NCBI RefSeq assembly: GCF_014270065.1
Contig: NZ_JACNME010000001.1
Location: forward strand, 496,001 to 560,000
From: Quadrisphaera sp. RL12-1S
GTDB lineage: Bacteria; Actinomycetota; Actinomycetes; Actinomycetales; Quadrisphaeraceae
DNA: 64,000 nt
Reading direction: 5' to 3'
The notes beneath the pieces are model-generated. The model was not told where the DNA came from, did no database searches, and worked only from the letters and a program-made list of their open reading frames with translations. How positions within the stretch are numbered: the first letter of the stretch is position 1; each line of letters begins with the position of its first letter. Positions 26,556 through 35,760 of the stretch are shown piece after piece. A program made the translations under genes and the position numbers.

Positions 26556-27627
26556 AGCCGATCGGCTGCTTCAGGGGCAGCTGGGCGATGCTCAGGCGCG
26601 GGTAGTTCTGGTTGGTGGTGCTCAGGGTCGAGGAGGTGTTGTTGTAGAACCTCATCCGCACGTAGTCGCCCTGGTACAGCCACACCGTCTGGGAGACGCT
26701 CAGGGTGGTGTTGTAGCTGGCCTGGGCGGTGGTGTTGGACTGCTCGGCGACCTGCTGGTCGCTCAGGCCGTGACCGGTGACGGTCAGGGCCAGGTAGCGC
26801 TCCCCGGCGGCGGAGGAGTTGGTCTGGTCCAGCCGGATGGCGCCGCTGACCTGGTAGAAGCCGTCGGCGGGGGCAGTGACGGTGTCGAAGGTGCCACCGG
26901 AGCCGCCGGAGTAGTTCGCCGGCACCTGGACGGTGGCTCCGGATGTGTGGGAGGCGGGGCTGGCGAAGCTGACCAGGGCGTAGGTGTTGGCGGCGAAGCT
27001 CTGCACCGCGGTGGCCTGGAAGGTGGCCAGGGACAGCGCCGAGGTGGTCACCGGCGTGGTCCAGGTGGTGTTGTAGTCGGTGCCGTTGACCTTGGAGAGC
27101 ACCTGGCCGGTGGTGCCGCCGGCGGCCACGCCCGGCCCGGTCGCGCCGGGAGCTCCGCTGGTGCCGTTGGCACCGACGGGCCCCGCAGCACCAGTGGCTC
27201 CAGCGGGTCCGGCGGGGGTGGGCAGCGACGCCGCCAGGCCCGCCAGCAGCACCGCGGTCTCCTGGCGGTTCGCACCGCCGTACCGGCTGACCGCGTACGC
27301 GCCAGCCAGGCTCGTCTTCACCGCCTCGCTGATGACGGCGGTGCCTCCGACAAGCGCGACGGCGGTGGGCTTGTACGAGCTGAGGTAGTCCGCGGTGGCC
27401 TGGGGGACTGCGGTGGGGTCGGTGTACAGCAGCGGGGCGGAGGCCTTCGCGGCGACCGGACCGGCGGTCATCGCGTCTGCTCCGGCGCCGGAGGCGACGA
27501 GGAACACCGGGCGGGCTCCCAGGTCGACGGTGCTGTTGGCAGCCGAGGCGGTGCCGACGGCGCCGGCCAGCAGCGCCAGGGCCCCAGCGGTCGCCAGGAC
27601 CGTTCGCGGTGCTCGCATCGCTGCCAC
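26554..27627 (-). CDS. Secreted CWB2 / collagen-like / C1q-like surface protein
   Basis: 357 residues. Sec signal peptide 1-29 (ends TASA). About 33-110 resembles one cell-wall-binding type 2 repeat (PVFLVASGAGADAMTAGP, ALVGGTAVIS). About 115-145 is a Gly-x-y collagen-like stretch with nine or so triplets. GQVLSKVNGTDYNTTW is a linker of the kind seen in phage tail-fibre proteins. The C-terminal half is beta-rich and C1q/TNF-like (GFYQVSGAIRL, ERYLALTVTG). GTG start four bases after GGAGGAG. Predicted surface stalk with a globular head that binds a ligand; the ligand is unknown. It shares CWB2 repeats with the next gene. Confidence 0.8.
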   Translation of the reverse strand: MAAMRAPRTVLATAGALALLAGAVGTASAANSTVDLGARPVFLVASGAGADAMTAGPVAAKASAPLLYTDPTAVPQATADYLSSYKPTAVALVGGTAVISEAVKTSLAGAYAVSRYGGANRQETAVLLAGLAASLPTPAGPAGATGAAGPVGANGTSGAPGATGPGVAAGGTTGQVLSKVNGTDYNTTWTTPVTTSALSLATFQATAVQSFAANTYALVSFASPASHTSGATVQVPANYSGGSGGTFDTVTAPADGFYQVSGAIRLDQTNSSAAGERYLALTVTGHGLSDQQVAEQSNTTAQASYNTTLSVSQTVWLYQGDYVRMRFYNNTSSTLSTTNQNYPRLSIAQLPLKQPIG

Positions 27628-27780
27628 AGGTCTCCTCCAGGTGCGGCCGCTGACTCACCAGCTCCCCTGCGCACCGGATGCGTACGCGCGCCCACCATCG
27701 TGATCAACCGCGGTGATCTCGGGCGCCGCGACACGCCGTCGGTGCCATGCCATCTGCGCCTGATCCGCGCCGGACGCAGC

Positions 27781-27816
27781 GATGGCCTCCCACCCCGGGT
27801 GGGGTGGGAGGCCATC
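27781..27816. terminator. Terminator downstream of NHL-CWB2 gene
   Basis: Perfect 16-bp stem: 27781-27796 pairs with 27801-27816 around a GGGT loop, about 80 bp after the stop of the minus-strand gene at 27897. Probably also insulates the neighbouring gene at 26554. Confidence 0.85.
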
Positions 27817-27896
27817 GGCTGGGGCGCGCCGTCGGCGGGGGAAGTCGCCGACGGTGCTGCAGCGGCCGGTCAGGCCGCTGCTGGGCTCAGCTGTCG

Positions 27897-30410
27897 TCAG
27901 CTGTTCAGGAGCGCTCCGGCGCGGTCGTAGGCCGCTGCTGGGATGGCGGAGGTGCCACCGAAGGCGAGCACCCGCTGAGCTCTCAGCGCGCTGAGCGCGG
28001 TCGCGGTGGAAGGGGGCACGCTGTCGCTGCCGGTGGGGGTCAGCAGCAGCGGCCCCCCGAGCGCGGCCATCGCCGCCGAGCCTGACAGGGCGTCGGACCA
28101 GGACGCCCCACCGGCCAGCCCGACCGAGGCCACCACCGAGGAGGTCGAGCTCGAGGACGACGACGAGGCGCTGGCCTTCATCGCCGCAGCGAGCTTGGCG
28201 GAGGTCTCGTACCGGTCCGCCCCGACGACGGCGCGGCTGGCCGCACCGTCCAGCCCGGCGGTGGTGGCGGCGGTCTTGGCCGGGCCGCCGATGGCGACGG
28301 CGCGGGTGCCGGTGGGGTCGTGGTCCTTCAGGTACGCCGCCGTCGCCGCCGGCATCTTCTCGCCGTCGGTGAGCAGCACCACACCACCGGTGGACTGGGC
28401 GTAGGCGCCCACGGAGACCCCGTCGGCGAAGTCCTTGCCGGTCACCAGGTAGATCGGGCCGACGTCACCGGCCTTCTTCACCGTGGCATCAGCGATGGCC
28501 GCAGCGGTCTCGAAGCGGGTGTCCCCACCCACGCGGACCACGGTGTCACCGCTGACCAGGTCACCGGTGGCCTTCTCCACCGCGTCGGACAGGGCCTTGT
28601 CCCCGCCGAGGAGGTACACCGTGCCCCCAGCGGCCACCAGGCGCTTGACCTGAGCGGCTGCCTCCTCAGAGAGCTGGTTGCCGTTGGTCAGCAGCAGGGG
28701 TCCTCCGACCTGGCCTGCCAGGCGGGACCCGGCCAGGGCGTCGGCGTAGGACCCGGCGGTGGCGATGACCACGTCACGGCTGGTGCCGGCCGCGGGGGTG
28801 GGGAAGACCTTGGCGGCGATGTCCGCCGACGTCGCGACCCGCTCGGAGCCGGCGAAGCGCTGCGGCCCGGTCGGCAGCGCCGCCACGGAGGCCTCCGGGG
28901 CGGTGATGGTGATGTCGAGGTTCTTGGCGGTCAAGCCGTTGGTGGTGGTGGCTGCGGCGGTCACCGTGACCGTGCAGGTGCCGGCCTTCAGGGCGGTGAC
29001 GATGCCGCTGCTGTCGACGGTGCAGATCTGCGGGGTGGCCGCGGTGTAGTTCAGCTTCCCGCCCGCCGTGCTCGAGCCGGTGGAGCTCGGCGTCGACCCG
29101 GTGGCGGTGGCGTTCAGCGCGAAGGTCCGCGCGCCCAGGCTCAGGGACTTCGGGGCGGAGCTGGTCAGCTGCTGCTGCGGCAGGGACGCCACCACCGCGG
29201 GGGCCGGGTTCACCGTCAGCGTCGCCGGGAGGGTGTCGTACCCCGCGGTGGTGGTCGCCATCAACGTGAACGTCGACGTGCCCGCCGTGGTCGGCGTTCC
29301 CGTGATCGCGCCAGTGGCCGTGTTCAGCGCCAGACCCGCCGGCAGAGACCCGGCGGAGATGCTCCAGGTGATCGTCGAGCCTCCCGCGGACCCGGTGGCA
29401 CCGAAGGTGTACGCGGTGCCCACCACCGGCGCCTGCGACATCGTCGGGGTGGAGATCGTCGGCAGCATCCCAACGGGGAACGTCACCTTCTCGATGCGGT
29501 TGTTCCCGGTGTCGGCGATGTAGACGTTGCCGGCGCCATCCACGGCCACACCCTGCGGGTAGCTCAGCGCTGACGAGGTCGCCGCTCCAGCCGTGGCGGC
29601 CCCCGTGGTGCCGGCGCCAGCGATGACGCTGAGCTGACCGGAGGTGTCGACCTTCTCGATGCGGTGGTTGAACGTGTCGGCGATGTAGACGTTGCCGGCG
29701 CCATCCACGCCCACCCCGTACGGCTGGTTCAGCGTCGAGGAGGTCGCCGCTCCAGCGGTGGGAGCACCCTGCCTGCCGGTGCCGGCGATGATGCTGAGCT
29801 GACCGGAGGGGTTGACCTTCTCGATGCGGTAGCTGTTGGTGTCGGCGATGTAGACGTTGCCGGCGCCATCCACGGCCACGCCCGCCGGGTAGCTCAGTGT
29901 TGAGGAGGTCGCCGCTCCAGCGGTGGGAGCACCGGCGGTGCCGGTGCCGGCGATGATGCTGAGCTGACCGGAGGTGTTGACCTTCTCGATGCGGTGGTTG
30001 CTGGTGTCGGCGATGTAGACGTTGCCAGCGCTGTCCACGGCCACCCCGGACGGGGTGTACAGCGCTGAGGAGGTCGCCGGCCCGGCGGTGGGAGCACCGG
30101 CGGTGCCAGTACCGGCGATGATGCTGAGCTGACCGAAGGTGTCGACCTTCTCGATGCGGTGGTTGCTGGTGTCGGCGATGTAGACGTTGCCGGCGCCATC
30201 CACGGCCACACCCTGCGGGTAGCTCAGCGCTGAGGAGGTCGCTGGTCCAGCGCTGGGAGCAACGGCACTGCCGGTGCCGGCGACGAAGCTCAAGGTGGGC
30301 GGTGCAGCCACCGGGGTCGCCTGCGCCGGAGCCGCACACGTCAGGATCCCCGCGGTGGCAGCCAGGGCCAGCGTCGCCGCCAGAGCACCCCGCCGACGTG
30401 GATCTCTCAT
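27897..30410 (-). CDS. Secreted NHL-propeller / Ig-like / CWB2 wall protein
   Basis: 837 residues. Signal peptide 1-31 (ends AQA). About 38-310 holds five NHL repeats, each with GVAVDGAGNVYIADT and HRIEKV, which probably form a propeller. About 318-400 is a putative Ig-like domain (SAGSLPAGLALNTATGAITG). About 410-530 is a BIG-like domain with CTVDSSGIVTALKAGTCTVTV. From about 545 three cell-wall-binding type 2 repeats follow (DVVIATAGSYADALAGS, YLLGGDKALSDAV, RVGGDTRFETAA). A Ser run (SSSSSSTSS) lies in the third. It should be anchored to the wall by CWB2 with the propeller outward. ATG at 30410 starts the signal peptide. Confidence 0.85.
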   Translation of the reverse strand: MRDPRRRGALAATLALAATAGILTCAAPAQATPVAAPPTLSFVAGTGSAVAPSAGPATSSALSYPQGVAVDGAGNVYIADTSNHRIEKVDTFGQLSIIAGTGTAGAPTAGPATSSALYTPSGVAVDSAGNVYIADTSNHRIEKVNTSGQLSIIAGTGTAGAPTAGAATSSTLSYPAGVAVDGAGNVYIADTNSYRIEKVNPSGQLSIIAGTGRQGAPTAGAATSSTLNQPYGVGVDGAGNVYIADTFNHRIEKVDTSGQLSVIAGAGTTGAATAGAATSSALSYPQGVAVDGAGNVYIADTGNNRIEKVTFPVGMLPTISTPTMSQAPVVGTAYTFGATGSAGGSTITWSISAGSLPAGLALNTATGAITGTPTTAGTSTFTLMATTTAGYDTLPATLTVNPAPAVVASLPQQQLTSSAPKSLSLGARTFALNATATGSTPSSTGSSTAGGKLNYTAATPQICTVDSSGIVTALKAGTCTVTVTAAATTTNGLTAKNLDITITAPEASVAALPTGPQRFAGSERVATSADIAAKVFPTPAAGTSRDVVIATAGSYADALAGSRLAGQVGGPLLLTNGNQLSEEAAAQVKRLVAAGGTVYLLGGDKALSDAVEKATGDLVSGDTVVRVGGDTRFETAAAIADATVKKAGDVGPIYLVTGKDFADGVSVGAYAQSTGGVVLLTDGEKMPAATAAYLKDHDPTGTRAVAIGGPAKTAATTAGLDGAASRAVVGADRYETSAKLAAAMKASASSSSSSSTSSVVASVGLAGGASWSDALSGSAAMAALGGPLLLTPTGSDSVPPSTATALSALRAQRVLAFGGTSAIPAAAYDRAGALLNS
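29482..30306. repeat. Five 165-bp tandem repeats inside the NHL gene
   Basis: The stretch encoding GNVYIAD recurs with an exact 165-bp step (for example at 29521, 29686, 29851, 30016 and 30181), coding for 55-residue units. Copies are nearly identical at DNA level, including synonymous positions. This indicates recent duplication or gene conversion and a copy number likely to vary. Confidence 0.9.
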
Positions 30411-30633
30411 GGTGTGGGGGGTGGAGCTGAGCGGACGCGCACCCGGGGCTGGTGGATAGCGATCATGCATTCCACCACGATGATCCACACGAGTTGTGGC
30501 GCGGGGGAGGCGCGCCGGGCACTGGTGTCCCCCGTCTTGTCCCCCGTCGTGTCCCCGGTCGGCAGCAGCCGGCAGCGGGAGTCCGCAGCGGCGGTTGAGA
30601 CCGCGTGGCCCGATGCCTCGTGCGGGGCCGAGA
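30411..30633. other. Promoter region of the NHL-CWB2 gene
   Basis: No gene recognised. The stretch between the NHL gene start and the recombinase remnant is less GC-rich than the core and contains repeated ATCAT/CCACCA words near 30465-30490, but no promoter was identified with confidence. Confidence 0.3.
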
Positions 30634-30976
30634 TCAGGGGCCGGCTGCCGCGAGTGCGGCAGCGGGCCGCAGGAGCATGTGGCGGTACAGGCCGGTGGGG
30701 GTGATGCAGGTCTTGGCGACGATCTGGTCGGCGGTGCAGCCTCCGACGTCACGCAGGTGCACCGCGTGAGCCAGCCTGTCGGGGTCGACCCCGCTGGACC
30801 GACCGACGTAGCGGCCCTCGGCGGTGGCCACCGCGCGGGCATGGGCGTCGCGCTCGGCGGTGCGGGGTGTGCACGACGATCACATCGCCGTCGCGGGCGC
30901 ATGCCAGGACGGCCTGCAGTCCGGGGCGATCGGTGTTCTGGCCGGTCTTTCGGTCGACGTAGATCCGCTCGCCTCA
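30634..30976 (-). pseudogene. Serine recombinase (resolvase/invertase) remnant
   Basis: Two pieces of a small serine recombinase in different frames. Near 30976-30850 one frame reads GERIYVDRKTGQNTDRPGLQ then DGDVIVVHT, matching the catalytic-domain segment of resolvases. From about 30850 to 30637 another frame reads TAEGRYVGRSSGVDPDRLAH and ends in a helix-turn-helix (ADQIVAKTCITPTGLYRHM). The catalytic N-terminus and the segment joining the domains are missing, and a stop lies just upstream. Clear trace of a past mobile element at the edge of the island. Confidence 0.8.
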
Positions 30977-31052
30977 TCCCGCGGCGCAGAGGCCACGGAT
31001 CCAGCAGCGCTGGACTGCTCCTCCGGACGGCGCAGGCGACCGTCCGGGAGGC

Positions 31053-31091
31053 GTCAGAGACCCCGGGGCGACCCGTCAGGGCTCCGTCAGG
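31053..31091 (+). promoter_or_regulatory. Candidate KdpE operator upstream of kdp operon
   Basis: GTCAG words at 31053, 31075 and 31086 fall on an 11-bp grid (22 and 11 apart); the last two are CCGTCAGG direct repeats. Direct repeats at helical spacing are typical for OmpR-family regulators such as KdpE. It ends about 40 bp before the first kdp reading frame. Assignment to KdpE is inference. Confidence 0.45.
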
Positions 31092-31132
31092 ACGGGCGCC
31101 CGGCCCCTTCCAGCGGTGGCTGGATGGCTCCC

Positions 31133-31228
31133 GTGCCTGACATCGCCTTCGTCGCGCTGACCGTGGTGGTCTTCGCCGTCCTGGCCCTGCTCGTCAGCGG
31201 CCTCGAGCGGATGGGGGGCCAGCGGTGA
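31133..31228 (+). CDS. 31-aa membrane peptide heading the kdp operon
   Basis: GTG at 31133; one hydrophobic helix (IAFVALTVVVFAVLALLVSGL) and a charged end (ERMGGQR). Its stop overlaps the kdpF start (GTGA), so the two are co-translated. Similar peptides precede kdpF in other actinobacterial kdp operons. It may be an extra small subunit of the Kdp complex or a coupling leader; the role is unknown. Confidence 0.65.
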   Translation: MPDIAFVALTVVVFAVLALLVSGLERMGGQR

Positions 31229-31314
31229 GCGCCGTCAGCGTGGTCCTGCTGCTCCTCGTGCTCGCCCTGGCCGGCTACCTGCTGACGGCCCTGCTGGACC
31301 CGGAGCGCTTCTGA
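31225..31314 (+). CDS. kdpF: Potassium-transporting ATPase subunit KdpF
   Basis: 29-residue single-helix subunit that stabilises the KdpFABC complex. The sequence shows one membrane helix (VVLLLLVLALAGYLLTALL) and the family's C-terminal DPERF. GTG start overlapping the upstream peptide; its TGA overlaps the kdpA ATG by one base. Confidence 0.9.
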   Translation: MSAVSVVLLLLVLALAGYLLTALLDPERF

Positions 31315-32992
31315 TGCTCCCGACCACTGGCCTGTCCGACTCCGCGGCCGGCTTCCTCACCGTCGCGGCCCTCGTGGCCGCCCTCGCGCTCGTCCACGCC
31401 CCCCTGGGCGACTTCATGGCCCGCGTCTACACCTCCGAGCGCCACCTGCGCGTGGAGCGCGTGCTCTACCGCGCCGCCGGCATCGACCCCGAGGCGGAGC
31501 AGCGCTGGCCGGTCTACGCCCGCGCCGTCCTCGGCTTCTCGTTCGTGTCCGTGCTCTTCCTGTACGCCTTCCAGCGGCTGCAGCACTGGCTGCCGCTGTC
31601 CCTCGGCTTCCCGGGCGTCCCGGCGCCGACCGCCTGGAACACGGCCATCAGCTTCGTGACCAACACGAACTGGCAGTCGTACTCCGGTGAGTCGACCATG
31701 GGCCACCTCGTGCAGGCCGCGGGCCTGGCGGTGCAGAACTTCACGTCGGCGGCCGTCGGCATGGCCGTGGCCGTGGCGCTGGTGCGCGGGTTCACCCGCC
31801 ACCGCACCGAGCGCATCGGCAGCTTCTGGGTGGACCTGGTCCGGACCTGCGTGCGGATCCTGCTGCCGCTGGCGCTCGTCGCCGCCGTCGTCATGCTCCT
31901 CGGCGGGGTGGTCCAGAACCTCAGCGGCCCGACGGCGTACACCACCGTCGCCGGCGGCACCCAGACCATCACCGGCGGGCCGATCGCCTCGCAGGAGGCC
32001 ATCAAGGAGCTGGGCACCAACGGCGGCGGCTTCTTCAACGCCAACTCCGCCCACCCCTTCGAGGGGCCGACGGCGTGGGTCAGCCTGTTCCAGGTCTTCC
32101 TCCTGCTGGTGATCCCGTTCTCGCTGCCCCGGACCTTCGGCCGGCTGGTCGGCGACAAGCGCCACGGCCTCGCCGTCCTCGGGGTCATGGGCGTCCTGTG
32201 GCTCGGGTCGGTGACCCTGGCGGTCTGGGCCGAGGTCACCGGCGCGGGCGCCGTGCCGCAGGCGGCCGGGGCCGCGATGGAGGGCAAGGAGGTCCGCTTC
32301 GGCGAGGTCCTCACCGGCCTGTTCGGCGCGTCCACCACGGCCACGTCCACCGGCGCCGTCAACGGCGCGCACGACTCCCTCACGGCGGCCGGCGGTGGCG
32401 TCGCGATGCTCAACATGATGCTGGGCGAGGTGTCCCCCGGTGGCACCGGCTCGGGCCTGTACGGCCTGCTCGTGCTCGCGGTCATCGCCGTCTTCCTCGC
32501 CGGCCTCATGGTGGGCCGCACGCCCGAGCTGCTCGGCAAGAAGATCGGCCGCCACGAGGTGGCGCTGGTCGCCCTGTACGTGCTGGCCACCCCGACCCTG
32601 CTGCTCGTGGGCGCCGCGCTCACCGTGGGGGTCCCCTCCCTGCTGGGCGCCTCCGTCCAGCAGAGCGGAGCCCACGGCCTGTCCGAGGTGCTCTACGCGT
32701 ACGCCTCCGCCGCCAACAACAACGGCTCGGCGTTCGCCGGGTTCGGCGCCGCCACCGACTACCAGAACGTCGCGCTGGCGCTGGCCATGGTGTTCGGCAG
32801 GTTCGTGCCGATGCTCCTGGTCATCGCCCTGGCGGGCCGCCTCGCCGCGCAGGCGCCGGTCCCGGTCACCGCGGGCACGCTGCCCACCCACACCCCCCTC
32901 TTCGCGAGCCTGGTCACCGTCGTCGTCATCGTCGTCGCCGGTCTGACCTACTTCCCCGCGCTCGCCCTCGCTCCGATCGCTGAGGCCCTCTC

Positions 32993-32996
<4 letters not shown>
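31314..32996 (+). CDS. kdpA: Potassium-transporting ATPase subunit KdpA
   Basis: Channel-like K+-binding subunit of the Kdp pump, 560 residues, about ten membrane helices. The four pseudo-repeated selectivity-filter regions are visible: [44 protein letters not shown] and [10 protein letters not shown]. Takes up K+ at very low external concentration and hands it to KdpB. ATG start is translationally coupled to kdpF; its stop overlaps kdpB (ATGA). Confidence 0.96.
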
Positions 32997-35107
<2,111 letters not shown>

Positions 35108-35142
35108 GCCCCGGCGCAAGCCGCACTACCGAGGAGTACCCC

Positions 35143-35760
35143 GTGTCCCGCGTGCTCGACCTGTCCCGCCAGTCCGTCGCCGGCCTGCGCCTGCTGCTGG
35201 CCCTCACCGTGCTCCTCGGCCTGGTCTACCCGGCCGTCCTCCTGGGCGTCGGCCGGCTCGTCCCCGGCCGCGCCGACGGCTCGATGATCGCGGTCGACGG
35301 GCGCCCCAGCGGCTCCTCGCTCATCGGCCAGCAGTTCGGCTCGGACCAGGACCCGTCCTCGCAGCTGCCGTGGTTCCAGCCCCGGCCCTCGGCGGCCGGT
35401 GACGGGTACGACCCGCAGTCCTCCGGGGCCTCCAACCTCGGGCCGAACAACCCCGACCTCGTCAAGACCGTCGAGGAGCGCCGCGCCGCCGTCGCCGCCC
35501 GCGAGGGCGTCGACCCCGCCGCGGTCCCGGCGGACGCCGTCACCGCCTCGGCGTCCGGGCTGGACCCGGACGTCTCCCCCGCCTACGCCCAGCTCCAGGT
35601 GGCCCGCGTGGCCCGCGAGCGCGGCCTGCCCGTGTCCCAGGTGGAGCAGCTGGTGCGCGAGAGCACCCACGGGCGCGACCTCGGCTTCATCGGGGAGCCC
35701 ACCGTCGACGTCGTCACCCTCAACGCCGCCCTCGCCCGGGTCGGCGGCCCCCAGGGGTGA
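35143..35760 (+). CDS. kdpC: Potassium-transporting ATPase subunit KdpC
   Basis: 205 residues: a basic N-terminus, one membrane helix (RLLLALTVLLGLVYPAVLLG), then an extracytoplasmic domain. Conserved blocks are SLIGQQFG, WFQPRPSAAGDGYDPQSSGASNLG and the C-terminal LGFIGEPTVDVVTLNAAL. Needed for assembly and ATP affinity of the KdpFABC complex. GTG start; its stop overlaps kdpD (GTGA). Confidence 0.95.
   Translation: MSRVLDLSRQSVAGLRLLLALTVLLGLVYPAVLLGVGRLVPGRADGSMIAVDGRPSGSSLIGQQFGSDQDPSSQLPWFQPRPSAAGDGYDPQSSGASNLGPNNPDLVKTVEERRAAVAAREGVDPAAVPADAVTASASGLDPDVSPAYAQLQVARVARERGLPVSQVEQLVRESTHGRDLGFIGEPTVDVVTLNAALARVGGPQG

Noticed and set aside
29482-30306. CRISPR array suggested by regular repeats
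   Set aside because: The 165-bp units are in-frame coding repeats with NHL motifs, with no short repeat plus unique spacer structure.
30634-30831. Intact small helix-turn-helix regulator
   Set aside because: The sequence matches the C-terminal domain of serine recombinases, and a catalytic-domain piece lies just upstream in another frame. It is a remnant, not a free regulator.
31000-31132. ydaO-type c-di-AMP riboswitch before kdp
   Set aside because: Kdp operons can carry one, but the 130 bases here lack a recognisable conserved core and are too short for the usual element.
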